64,000 bases of DNA from Ooceraea biroi. Its lineage: Eukaryota; Arthropoda; Insecta; Hymenoptera; Formicidae. Where the stretch lies: assembly GCF_003672135.1 (NCBI RefSeq), contig NC_039514.1, forward strand, positions 6,577,287-6,641,286. Reading direction: 5' to 3'. Below, one piece after another: positions 14,901 to 24,884 of the stretch. The translations under genes and the position numbers were made by a program. Every line of letters begins with the position of its first letter. Positions within the stretch are counted from its first letter, which is position 1. The notes under the pieces were generated by a model, which saw nothing but the letters and a program-made list of their open reading frames with translations, did not search any database and was not told the origin of the DNA.

Positions 14901-17284
14901 TTTGGCGTGTTCAAGGACTTCGACTTCCTCGAGTATGAGAGCGAGAGCGTCGAGGTGAGTCACGATCCTGTATTTACGATATTTTCCAATTACATAATGC
15001 TGATTTACATCGTAAAATATTATTACAGGGCGAGAGCACGGACAACTTCAACTGGGGAGTCCGACGTCGTCCTCTCAGCGAGGGAGAGGAGCGGGAGCCC
15101 AGTTTGCGGCAGTTCGAGGAGAGCCTGAGCGAGAAAACGCCGCCGTCCAGCAAGCACGCCACGCGAGTGAGTGTAAAAAGGAATTACAACAAATTATATT
15201 TTTATTCTTCTTTTTTCCTGAATCCTTTCCAACCGCGAGATTTTGCCTGCCGCAGCGTGGCGTCACCGAGGAGTCGTCGGACGACGAAGCCGGCTCGGAA
15301 TCACCGTTGGACGAGGTGCCGGGTGGATCTGGCACGGGTCAGGAGGCGAACAACATCCCGGGCATGTTCCCGCCATCCTCCCTCCCGCTGATACCCGGTC
15401 GCACTCGTCACGACTCTTCGACAAGGTCCGACTCGTAAGTTTCCGTGCGCGGGGCCTCCGGAGACGAGCGCATTAATTAATTCACTTGTTGATTCTGTGT
15501 CTACAGTGGCTCGAGCGGGGGAGATCTCGGGGATGTGACACCCTGTGTCGCATCGCCGAACTTGTCGTTGATGCCGTTCCGATCGATCATGCGGGACGAC
15601 GCCGAGGAGATTTGGCGGCAGCAAATCCAGGCCCTCATCACTCAGGCCCCGTACAACACCCTGAGCTTCTTCCAGTTGCTGAGCAAAATTCTAAGAGCAA
15701 GTGTCGCAGAAATGTTAACGTTAATTCGCTTTACGAAAATGCTCGATATTTAATTAATTAATTAAATATTCGACATTTAAAAGAATTGCATTTTATTTCT
15801 GCAGGACGTGAGCAGTAAATCCGTCGGTCTCACACGCGAGTCGAGTGCCCTGCTCAGCAACGGTAGCCCCGCCTCGTCTCACTTAGGCTGTCACCTGTCT
15901 AGTCACGCTGAACTTCTTAGCACGAAGGCCGAGCCACCCTTAGTGTGGTTCTCGGTGGCGATATTCGCGAATCAGCGGCTCAACGAGACGCTACGGTTTG
16001 GGATGCTAGAAGTGCAGGAACATCTGGAAACATTTTTGGACAGGAAGGATCACGCCACGGAGGTGAGTTCCGTCAGTGAGTTCCGTCAATGCGCTCCGCA
16101 AAAGGTCTGTTTTGATAGTGACGTTAAATGATAATGAAAATTGAAATAAACACGAATAACTTTAAGCAATTGGCAATTGATGAATAATTTTATTTAATTT
16201 ACAATTTTTTCGCAATATCATTATTGAATAGAATATTAATTTTTTGATAATTTTTAATAATTTAATTTAATAATTTAATGTTTTTAATAATTTAATGCAA
16301 ATTATTGAAAATTATCTATTAAATTGAAATCTCTATTAAAATCTCTAAATTTATTTTTGATATTTGTTTCTCACTTTTTATGTTATATATAATTATTTTA
16401 TAACATTGTTATTTTCTCATTTCAGTGCTTGGAGACAGCTAAAGCGACCGCGAAGCTGCAAGCGTTAAGCGGCAGTCACACGACGGAAGCGGAGGAGATG
16501 CTGCTGGATTTGGGCAGAACACTGTACAAGCTACACTTCCAACTCTTGCTGCTGATCGAGGCGTCGAACAAGATGCTGGGCGCCCTCATGAATGCCGCCA
16601 GGAACGTGCAGATCCCCCTCCAGGATCTGTCCATGGAGATCGCTAACATGAAGATAGCCTTGAGCAGAGCGCTCGAGGAGAGCACCGAGAGCGAACGCGG
16701 CACGCCAACTCCGACGCCGAGTCCCAGTCCTCTACCGGGTACCGGAGCCGTGGAGGAGGTCGCCCGGGTCGCCGAACTCCTGAGGAACGCGCGCTGGTGT
16801 CCGGCACTCGAGGCTGTACGACTGCACAGGGCGCAGTGGCCTGGCGATCCTTTCCACGATGACGACGACGTGACCACCGCCGTTAATATGTACTGCAAGT
16901 ACATAGGCCAGGATAGATCGGGTGAGAGCTTGGAAATTTAATTTATTTTGAACGAAAATTAATTTTTTTAATTATAACGAAAATTAATTTTTTTAATAAT
17001 AACGAAAATTTATTTTGAACGAAAAAATGGTGTGGAAAAAATTAAAAAAATAATTTATATTCTTATTTTATTTTTATTTGAATTTTATATTAACGCTTCC
17101 GCTTCCTGTTAACGTTACAGATATATTTGTGGTGACGAGGAAAGACGACGAGATGTCGGAGATATTCGGAAGACTGATGGAGAGCCTGTTCGAGGTACTA
17201 GCGGCTGTGACGGGGCTGGAGGCGTCAACGAAAGCCGCGCGCAACCAACATGACCACTCTAATCACTCGAAAACTGACTGTTAA
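3000..17284 (+). CDS. fry: Furry protein, C-terminal half (24 exons; 5' end outside window)
   Basis: Furry is a very large HEAT/Armadillo-like scaffold that binds and activates NDR-family kinases (Tricornered) and controls polarised growth of hairs and dendrites. Coding exons: 3000-3212, 6181-6317, 8268-8372, 8444-8578, 8665-8933, 9143-9269, 9373-9563, 9642-10285, 10382-10544, 10618-10927, 11015-11312, 11607-12121, 12392-12700, 12782-12950, 13312-13484, 13714-13788, 13923-13958, 14781-14954, 15029-15166, 15256-15434, 15507-15696, 15805-16062, 16426-16921, 17121-17284. All phases close, giving about 1,821 residues and a TAA at 17282-17284. Family-typical stretches are visible, such as FKDFDFLEYESESVEGES across the 14954/15029 junction and SKILRDVSSKSVGLTRES across 15696/15805. 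Full-length insect Furry is about twice this, so roughly half the protein lies upstream. Oddities: a polyproline stretch in exon 9642-10285, a 36-nt microexon, and a GC-AG intron after 15696. The first exon starts inside a codon. I am confident of the family; individual borders could shift by a few bases. Confidence 0.93.
3213..6180 (+). other. furry intron, nothing else seen
   Basis: This is a 2,968-base AT-rich intron with a GTAAGT donor and a TTTCAG acceptor. The 89-codon open frame near 5161-5430 lacks similarity or splice support and is taken as chance. No tRNA, transposon end or long repeat was recognised. Confidence 0.75.
6400..6416. repeat. CA microsatellite
   Basis: A run of about eight CA dinucleotides in a furry intron, 450 bases before the first tRNA gene. 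Likely length-polymorphic. Confidence 0.8.
6850..6922 (-). tRNA. tRNA-Ala(AGC), copy 1
   Basis: Read on the minus strand, the 73 bases fold into a complete cloverleaf. The acceptor is GGGGGCG/CGCCTCC with discriminator A, and includes the G3:U70 pair that identifies alanine tRNAs. The D stem is GCTC/GAGC, the anticodon stem CTCGC/GCGAG with loop TTAGCAT (anticodon AGC), and the T stem CCGGG/CCCGG. No intron. A run of eight T on the transcribed strand (6837-6844 as A) right after the 3' end is a standard RNA polymerase III terminator. It lies antisense inside a furry intron. Looks functional. Confidence 0.97.
7006..7078 (-). tRNA. tRNA-Ala(AGC), copy 2
   Basis: Identical in the 73-base tRNA body to the copy at 6850-6922: same G3:U70 pair, anticodon AGC, intact stems and discriminator A. 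T-runs on the minus strand at 7001-7004 and 6993-6998 provide RNA polymerase III termination. The spacing to copy 1 is 83 bases and the flanks of the two differ, but its 3' flank resembles that of the broken copy at 7158. Looks functional. Confidence 0.97.
7158..7197 (-). pseudogene. truncated tRNA-Ala 3' half
   Basis: Minus-strand sequence here matches the discriminator, 3' acceptor, T arm and the end of the anticodon stem of the two intact tRNA-Ala genes, with a couple of substitutions. It then stops matching before the anticodon loop. Without the 5' half it cannot fold. Its 3' flank (7121-7157) is similar to the flank of copy 2 (6968-7005), so a unit larger than the tRNA was duplicated and then broken. 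Confidence 0.85.
7315..7387 (+). pseudogene. degenerate tRNA-Ala-like sequence, anticodon TGC
   Basis: This copy is on the opposite strand to the three others. The D stem (GCTC/GAGC) and anticodon stem (CTCGC/GCGAG) pair and the loop TTTGCAT would give anticodon TGC. The T stem pairs only with wobble (TCGGG/CCTGG). The acceptor AAGGGCG against TAATCCC is mostly mismatched. No clear T-run terminator follows. Most likely a dead tRNA-Ala relative; a tRNA-derived repeat is the alternative. Confidence 0.75.
9964..10152 (+). repeat. polyproline-coding tract in furry exon
   Basis: Inside exon 9642-10285 the reading frame runs through about 60 residues that are mostly proline. It has uninterrupted runs of 11 and 12 prolines and repeated SSPPPP units encoded by CCG/CCT/CCA codons. 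The frame stays open and returns to serine/threonine-rich sequence. It looks like a slippage-expanded low-complexity insertion between conserved blocks. Proline runs of this type can bind WW, SH3 or EVH1 domains, but no partner can be named from the sequence. Confidence 0.9.
13923..13958 (+). other. fry: furry 36-nt microexon
   Basis: Twelve in-frame codons (DEHISSMTLYSK) bounded by a TTTCTAG acceptor and a GGTAAAC donor, with phase 0 on both sides. Inclusion or skipping would therefore leave the frame intact. It is followed by an 822-base intron, long for this part of the gene. A candidate for alternative splicing. Confidence 0.75.
13959..14780 (+). other. furry intron, nothing else seen
   Basis: An 822-base intron between the microexon and the exon starting at 14781. 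Moderate AT content; no RNA gene or repeat recognised. Confidence 0.75.
15697..15804 (+). other. GC-AG intron in furry
   Basis: The donor reads AAGA then GCAAGT, the usual form of the rare GC donor, and the acceptor is TCTGCAG. Using this border joins ILR to DVSSKSV in frame, as expected for the family. The nearest GT breaks the frame. U2-type GC-AG introns are a small minority in insects. Confidence 0.85.
16063..16425 (+). other. furry intron, AT-rich, nothing else seen
   Basis: A 363-base intron rich in TTTAAT and AATTT words. No gene or structured element recognised. Confidence 0.8.
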
Positions 17285-17563
17285 TATCAGCTTTAACGAC
17301 GTAGTATTTAAGAACCGTTCGTCTCTAAACGTAAGTCGACTTATATATATATACACACACATATATTTAACTGCCGTGTATTGTACGTGTGTAGGTATCT
17401 TGTGTACGATCGTAATTAGACGTATCTACATCACGACGAGGTCTCTAGCTAAGCACGCAATACGCGCGGGAACAGCAGCTGTTTTCTCGCTGCTCTGTCT
17501 TCTTTTTTTTTTAAGACGCGAAGAACGTAACGGACGTATCGCTATCGATTGTAAATTCGACGA

Positions 17564-17569
17564 AATAAA
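17564..17569 (+). terminator. candidate poly(A) signal of furry
   Basis: AATAAA 280 bases after the furry stop codon and before the first exon of the possible downstream gene at 17652. A second AATAAA-rich cluster lies at 17880-17930, so 3' end use is uncertain. Confidence 0.4.
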
Positions 17570-17651
17570 TTATCGAAAAATCGCGCGGATATCGGAGAGG
17601 CATCTTGAGGTTCCTCAGCCTCCTATCTCGGGAAATTCGGTCGGGATAATC

Positions 17652-18956
17652 ATGCAGAGGAAGCGATCGGTGTACAACGTGCGGCCTACGTTCCCGGAGG
17701 AACGCGAGTTCGAGTCGCCCCGGGACGTGACGCGTTTCGCGAGGAGATTCCTCGAGTCCGCGGTTACCGCCGCGGTGAAGATCGCCGGTCTCATGGTGCG
17801 TGAGCGTATTGAGTTAAGCAAAATATACTTCACACCGGGACTGTTACCTTTCGAAGCCTCGAGAGACGCCGAAGGAGTCTAAATAAATGAATAAAAAATA
17901 ATAAATAGAATAAATAAAATTAAATAAGTCTTTCGAGGCTTCGAAGTTATCGGAAATTATTCAAAATTAATGGGCCTACTTCGCACATAGTTCCTGTAGC
18001 TTCATTTCGCGCGTTATCTCGCACCGCAAGGCGTCATCTCGCGTACAGTGAATTATTCGAATTGCACGAGTTCGAGCGGCGCACGCTCGAGGAAGCTATT
18101 CGAGCTTAAACCACCGCATCAACGCCGACGACGATTTTATTAGCATATCATTATTACTAACTGATTATATCGCGTGCAATATGATTATACCATGTATCCC
18201 TCGATGTTATAAAAATTATTTATATTACGAATCGCACAATGCTCCGTTATTTCTCTCGCCATCTGATCGTCCGATCGCGTCACTCCCATCGATCGCTCTT
18301 AATTCTCCTCCGGATGGTCACTCAGGATCATCGATCCTTACCCGATGCCGAAACGAAGTGGCCTGCGTGCGGCGATATCAACGTGCGGAACGGCCTGCAG
18401 TGCGTGAGGAAGGAGATGCTCCGATGGAATCGGTTACCGGTACCGGCTCGGAGAGATCGAGGAAGGGAAGTCTCGTCTGAAAAATTCCTTTCTCCCTTTC
18501 TTTATTCTCTCTTCGCAGGCTCTGGAAAGCTGGATGTTCCACGTGGAGTTTGTCGCTCTCAGCAGAGAGGCGACTGCCGAATTCTATACGTATCGGGTCC
18601 TCTGGAGCGTACCCACGCCGGCGTACCCGGAGCCGTATGTCACCGTCAGCGTGTTCGTCCACGTCGCGGCGAGTCGTGTGCAGCCGCCGCATTTTCCAGT
18701 TGACGTTAGTTTGTCACGTGTATACAATTATATTTTCAGTCCGCGCGGTTCTCGCTCGCGTGCGTCATCCCCTCCCCACGGTGCGCGCGAGTCACGTGCC
18801 GCGGCTGCGAACTGGCATCTCTGCCCGTCGAAAATCTCGAAAATTAAAGTATCAGGAGCAGGGAAGCATACCGTGCAAGGAGGCGACACGACGCTGCTGA
18901 ACACTGCCGGTAACTGTTGTGTCAATTTACCGATCGCACTTATCGACAGTCGATAA
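17652..18956 (+). CDS. possible small gene downstream of furry (three exon-like pieces)
   Basis: Three pieces join in frame with standard splice signals: 17652-17795 (ATG, MQRKRSVYNVRP..., donor GTGCGT), 18326-18403 (acceptor CTCAG, donor GTGAGG) and 18529 onward (acceptor CTTCGCAG) with an open frame to a TAA at 18954-18956. The first two pieces are exactly 48 and 26 codons. The third encodes an alternating hydrophobic stretch (WMFHVEFVALSREATAE, then YVTVSVFVHVAA) that looks like paired beta strands. The order (Y-x-V-x-P near the start, a helix ending FLES, then FHVEFV, RVLWS, VFVHVAA) loosely recalls Tctex1-type dynein light chains, but the middle helix does not fit. I do not recognise the gene. 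The last 80 residues are probably not coding. It could instead be furry 3' UTR or chance. Confidence 0.35.
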
Positions 18957-19458
18957 CTGCACTGTCGATAAGTAATCGACTTTACCGACCAAAGAGTCGT
19001 GCCGCCGCTTTCTCGCTCAGCATGCTTCTCTGCTCCTGATCCTCAGGTTTCAAGATTTTCGACGACGTTCGGTTGTACGATTCGCGTGGTACGAACGGTA
19101 ACCTTTCTTAGTCCACTTGTATCCTATTTGAACAATTAAAATTAAGGTAATTAGAAATATTTTGTACACTTTTATGGTGATTTATGATTCTTTAGGTTTA
19201 ATACTATATTCTTAAAATTAAAATTATTTGATTTTATCAGTAAAACATGCATATCTTTGTTAATTCGCAGAGTATGATCATTAAATTCTTTGTCCTATAA
19301 TCCAATAATGTAATAATTAATATACATGTAATTATAAATATTTTGCGCACTTTTATAGCATTCTGTGATTCTTTGGGCTTAATGCTTTAATATAATCAAA
19401 ATTAATTTCTGCGTTTATATGATTATTATTTATTATAATAATAAATAGTTTTCCATTA

Positions 19459-19599
19459 ATGCAAATGGCTCAAAAACAGGTCTCGTACGTTTTCGAAGGG
19501 CAACAATTTGTGCATCGCTTGGACATGGTTTTCAGGCCAAAGTGGCTCTACGACGTTCTCGATATGAAAACTATGTTGTTCAAGACTTTTATATTTTGA
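19459..19599 (+). CDS. 46-codon open frame, doubtful
   Basis: An ATG frame of 46 codons (MQMAQKQVSYVFEGQQFV...) in otherwise stop-rich DNA, ending in TGA. Its composition is protein-like (aromatic and charged residues, alternation) compared with the surroundings. It has internal CAG|GTCTCG and TTTTCAG|GCC words, so it may be a real exon or the remnant of one. No family is recognised and no partner exon was found. Confidence 0.15.
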   Translation: MQMAQKQVSYVFEGQQFVHRLDMVFRPKWLYDVLDMKTMLFKTFIF

Positions 19600-21129
19600 G
19601 AGACCTTGCTCAATTAATTAAACTTTGCTTCAAAATTGAAATTAAATACAAAATATACATTCTTACACAGAATTGTGTGAAATTGTAAAGCATCTTATTA
19701 CCCGGGATTCCAAATGTAACAATAAAATAATATTCTTTACACGTAGTTGCACGGAATTAAAAAATTAATTATTAAAAGGATAATTAATAAGAAAAATAAA
19801 ATGCTTAGGAAAAACTTTGCATTTTGTGTGTGCATTCGCGAGCGACAATTCCTGCGAACGCAGAGCTCATCCCACCGAACGGGTGCAGCTTTTCTGAAGA
19901 AATTAAGCGTCTGCACCGTGCAAACTGTCGTAAAAGTAAGTGTCGGATTTCCGTGGATCGGGCACGCGCCGGCCGCAATCTGGTCCAGCGCACCGGACGC
20001 TGGCTCGGGGTTCAGTTAAACAATAGGAGCAGGTGATATCGCCGTAAGAGCGGGCACGCACCGCACAATCGCACACCGTCAGTTCCAATCGCACATTTAC
20101 GACTTTCGCATTAAACCATTAACGCCGGACGTTACATTTACGGCGCTTTCTTGTCCACAGACGCAGGAAACAGAAACGTATCGAGGAAAGCGTAGAGTTG
20201 CTAATTAACATAATTAACACTTGTGATTAATTTCAATTTTGATTTAATGCTTTGCAATCCTACTTTATTAAAAAATTAAGTTAAGGTTGGACATGTGGCT
20301 ATCAGTGGTGGTTGGTGGTCCCATTCAGTCTCTCCCACGGAGTCGACGCAGCACGTAACGCCGGCCGCAGAAAGAATCTATTTACAATTCCGCGGAAGAC
20401 ACCGAGGAGGTGCGAACCGTGCGTTGGTCCCCGGGCCTCATTCTGTTCTCCTTTTTTTTCACGAGTTTTTAGCTTTGAGTAATAAGACCGACGAGAGTGC
20501 GGGCGAAACAATTTAAAATCTGGAAAGGGCCTTTGCTTGTGCACATGCGGCCCGAACGATACCGGGAGGTCTCTAAATGCCTCAGCAGGAGCCCGAAGGG
20601 ACGGCGACCCACGTGTCCAGCTATATTGAATTTCCGATATGGGTAATCGTAACTAACAGTTTTGACTTAACTCTGTTTCAGCGGATTATCCCTCAGCAAA
20701 ATATCATCATCCGCATTTACAAAAAGAAATATTTAAAAAATAATGACATGCAAGGGAGGGATTGTTGGGTATTAATAATTCTAGTAAAGGAAAGGTAATT
20801 TATTTATTTTTCTGCCTACCCCATAATCATCCCTTGGAACAGCCCCAAGACCGAAGATTGCGACATATCCCGCCACTGACACGATCCGTTTCGCTTGCAT
20901 GGCGCTCTCGAAAAAGTTCGACCGCCCGTCGCTTCACAAACAATCAATTCGACTTATGTGGGTCAGAGGCGCGCGATATCGGTTTACGGCTGTCAACCGC
21001 GGTGGCAAGCAACAACCACCGCCGCCTATTTATACGGGCTTTTTGTCAGTCGCGCGGGGTGGTTCTGTCCTAAACATCACATCCGCTGGGACGCGGTCCG
21101 CTTCCTACGCGCGGCGGGTAACCCGTTGA

Positions 21130-22190
21130 CCGGGAAGAGGAAGAAGAGGAGGAGGTAGGTGGAGGAGTTGGACCGAGAGGCACCACGGCGAAGAAAGAGG
21201 GAGAAAAAAAAAGAGCGAGGCCACGACAAGGAACCACCGCCTCGCCTTCCTCTTCGGCGGCCTCAAACATCCGCTGCACCAGCCGCCACCAGAGAGAGCG
21301 AAGAGAGAGAGAGAGATCGCACGTTTATTCCTCGCCGCCTCCGAAAGAAGAACAGCTCGCGCTTCAAAGGAACCTCGCCTCCCCTTTCCCCACATCGGAA
21401 GCGAAAGGATGTATCTCCCGGTTGTGTTTTTACTCGCGGTCCTCCCGAAGTCTTCGCGCCGTTTCCGGCTCTTCTCGCTGATGTCGCGTTCCATCCTGCG
21501 GCCGGCGGCGGTCGGGAGTTCAATTAACTCGTGAGTAGAAACCATGTGGCACGTCTTAATCCAGGCTGCAGCCAGCAGATCCATCAAAAAGAAGAAGAAA
21601 AAAATCGCGACTACTCGTATATGTAATTCCGCGAATAAAGGAAAATTTTTCCCATTTTTGCAGACAGGCGCCAGATCTTGCCAGATCGGGAATTCGGCGC
21701 TCGATCATTGTCATCTTTTCTCGATTATGCGTGTAACCGGAGGACCGTGTCGATCGTAGCCGCGTGCCCCGAAGAGGGAAGGGTCGTGTCGCGAGGGGAT
21801 ACATCTGGACCAGGGCGCGACCGGACACGTCGGCCTTCTTGAAGACGAGGAGCGAGAAGGGGGATGACCGGTGAACGCGCCGTGCGACACGCATTGTGAG
21901 TGCGTACCGGGCCCACGTGCGCCAGTTCTAGCCAGCAAGAGCAGCAGCAGCAGCGGGGCAACTCGTCGAATCACCAGCTGCCGATTTGCCGACTCGACTC
22001 CTGGAAGCATGGGAGTCGATCTAAAATTAGCGGCCCCGGCGTGGCACCCCCGCCTAGCCCTTACATGGCCACGTCACGGGCATGCACTCAGTTACTCGAA
22101 AAGAGCAAGACAGAAAGAGAGAAGAAAGAGGAGGCCGCAGAGGGAGAGAGAGCGAGAGAGATCGAAAGAAAAAGGGAAACAATAATAATC
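21130..22190. repeat. purine-rich low-complexity region
   Basis: Long AG-rich tracts on the + strand (GAAGAGGAAGAAGAGG near 21137, GAGAGAGAGAG near 21305, AGAGAGAGAGCGAGAGAG near 22142) sit in CpG-rich intergenic DNA. They would bind GAGA-type factors if used as regulatory DNA, but the sequence alone cannot show this. Confidence 0.5.
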
Positions 22191-23022
22191 GCAGCCTGGC
22201 CGGCACGAGTTGATCACGCGCGAGATCTAGCAGCTGGAACTCATCGAGCTCGCGCGGTCCCGGTCTTCGTTCGAGAAACAATCGGCGGCAGCTTACGTTA
22301 GCGAGAAATTGAAGGGAAATATCCACCTTCTCGGATGCAGCTAGGCAGAAAAAAGAAGACTCTGAAGAAGTTTTTGCGGATCTTGCAGACTTTCATGTAA
22401 TTACTTTGGATCGTTTTCGTTGTAATTTACTGATTTCTCTGAAATATTTAATAATTCTCTTAAATTCTCTTGACGTGAAATGTGGTACGAAACGCGGGTA
22501 CAACTTGACTCAGATCTCGTTTTGTTTTTATCGTGGTACACGAGACAGGAAGTGCCGCACGGGTTAGCAATGAACCACATGGCTCCCGGATGAATGAACG
22601 GCGCAATGAACGAAGTCGTGCCATATACGACAAGATAGCGCGTTACTTTAATGCCTCGGGAGAAAAAAACTTCTTAATGAAGTACCGATTACGATCATGT
22701 ACCGGATAACGTGTCTAATCGCTTCAGTACTTGCTCTCGCACCGCAAGATTGAGAACTGATCTTCGAAACTGTAATCATTATCCATCTCATACGTTCAAA
22801 TTGTCATTCCAAAATATTATCTTCAATATTATCATTAATTTTCACGCTATTGAGATTAACTAAATTAATATTTGGATGCATAGAGTCAAACGATGTTATA
22901 TTATTCCAATAACAAAATATCGCAGTTGCATAATTTTTATGCATAATTTATTTATAAACTTCTCATAGTTACAATCTTTATAAAAATCACTTTTTTCCAA
23001 TATCTCACATTTGTTCGTCCAA

Positions 23023-23187
23023 TTATTTCTAAATTTTTGCAATCGAGCTTCTTGATCATTAATCAAATTATTTTGCACAAAATTATTTTAGCATAACTCA
23101 TTGCTTAGACTTTATCGCACGTTCATCGCACAGTTCGAGAAGTCTCTTCCTCAAATCTCGCGAAACACAAAAACATATCTTTACATT
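23023..23187 (-). repeat. inverted repeat, left arm (165 bp)
   Basis: Reverse complement matches 24721-24884 with one substitution and one single-base indel. Both arms encode the same peptide, KICFCVSRDLRKRLLE followed by CDERAIKSKQ and a stop. In another frame both encode QNNLINDQEARLQKFRN. Outside the 165 bases the match falls sharply on both sides. Either arms of an unrecognised element or two fragments of a dispersed gene family homogenised by conversion. Confidence 0.85.
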
Positions 23188-24720
23188 TACAAAGCTGCAT
23201 ATTTCTATAAATAGACTGAAGTGAATCAAGTAAAGATCATGATGTAATATGTTTAAAAAGTTTCGCTTTGATCGGATACAACGCAAGGGGTTCAATCTGG
23301 CGGTTTCGCGGATCTTCCTAGTTCATTGTCCCGATTATACATCTCGGTGAGGCCGCGTAACCCCGAAACGGGAGATCCCTCGCGGACTCGCAGGAGGAAC
23401 GAACCCCGTTCCGCAGTACATCTGCGTCAAGCGGATGCAGGCTGCACTTTATGGCCGCCCAATGCACAACCGATTCTTATTCGTGCACCCGCACTCACAC
23501 CCTCCGTCGTTTCCACCGAGCACGCGGCACAACGACTTCTATAATTAGATTTCCTCCCTTCTTTCGGCACTTGGACACCTTCGCGACCGCGACTGATCTC
23601 CCCTCGACCCTCGCGAATTTTTCTTGGAAACTATTTTCAGCCCCGAGAGACGTTAATTAATACCAATAACGTCAAATGTCAAAATAAGGCAAATAAATTA
23701 AATGTCAAAATAAGGCGAATAAATTAAATGTCATAACAAGGTAAATTACGAAATATACGTATAACGAGATGTAAAATGCGGAAATATAATGAAAATAAAA
23801 ATAGGAAATATAAAATTCATATAGGATATAGGATCCACTGACGATCTATAAATCCGTAGGTATCCGTTATGCCGGAAAGAGAGCCACGCGCTTTGCGCGT
23901 CACAGGTTTCGCGCCGGCTATTTCGAACAGGTTGCGCTCGTATCTATTTTTCGATCATTGGCATCGGTCGGTCGGATCCACGGATTCTCGCGCTGTCGAC
24001 GACAGGTAGACACCCGAGACGTAATATAAACGGCGATGGAGTTAAATCGAGGCGAGGCGCGGCGAGAAGCCGCGGACTCGTCATGTCAGGCCACGCTGCG
24101 ATCGTAGATATCATTTAATCGTTGGTAATTGGCCAGGACTCTGTCTCTAAACTTGTTGCAGCCGTGTAAAATTTCGACATTTCGCCGCTGCGGCCCGCAG
24201 TGCCAACCGGCTGGCTCTCGGGGATTAATTAGATATTTAATAACGTGCTACAAGCGTCACCACACACGTTCGTTCTATTTCTGTTAAGGGCTCACCGCAT
24301 TTGCATCGGCCGCCTTGAATTGTGACGTCGAAGGCGTGTGATATTGGCCGAATGTTGCATGCACTCCTACGGTGTTGCATAAATATGCATGATTTTTTAA
24401 ATCGTCTCTTGGCAATTTTATTTATATATGTCGTTTATATTTGTACATTCTATTTTATTGTTTAAATTAATTCTTGACGGATGCGAATCGATCCACGCAA
24501 TAATACGCAATCGTTCGACAGCATTCAGCGAGAAGTCGCGTCACGAGAGCTGCGTTTCCTGTCACAATGTGCTTTCGTCAATGGACGAGAGATAAATTAG
24601 CACGGTCCCGAAAATCGCATTTACATAGTAAAGAGAAATGCGTTTGTGCAACATCGGTGTTACAGAAGCTTGCCAAGCGATCAATTAACGTCAGATTTCA
24701 CGATAGAAGCATTCAACGCA

Positions 24721-24884
24721 AATGTAAGATATGTTTTTGTGTTTCGCGAGATTTGAGGAAGAGACTTCTCGAACAGTGCGATGAACGTGCGATAAAGTCT
24801 AAGCAATGAGTTATGCTAAAATAATTTTGTGCAAAATAATTTGATTAATGATCAAGAAGCTCGATTGCAAAAATTTAGAAATAA
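24721..24884 (+). repeat. inverted repeat, right arm (164 bp)
   Basis: Partner of 23023-23187 in opposite orientation, 1,533 bases away. Beyond 24884 the frame continues with a segment (KESKFIKEIQYEKIV) that resembles, at lower identity, the segment beyond the other arm (EKSDFYKDCNYEKFI). The relationship is therefore wider than the near-identical core and looks protein-coding in origin. Confidence 0.85.

Larger units (their letters stand above)
18957..22900. other. intergenic, no supported gene
   Basis: From 18957 to about 20900 the sequence is mixed AT-rich with one short open frame at 19459-19599. From about 20900 to 22330 it is CpG-rich and purine-rich, with many overlapping open frames on both strands that arise from the base composition. 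I see no splice-supported coding exon, RNA gene or transposon end. Confidence 0.6.

Noticed and set aside
23023..24884. Reading the inverted repeat pair as a complete terminal-inverted-repeat transposon
   Set aside because: No transposase in the interior, no target-site duplication at the arm ends, and the related sequence continues outside the arms.
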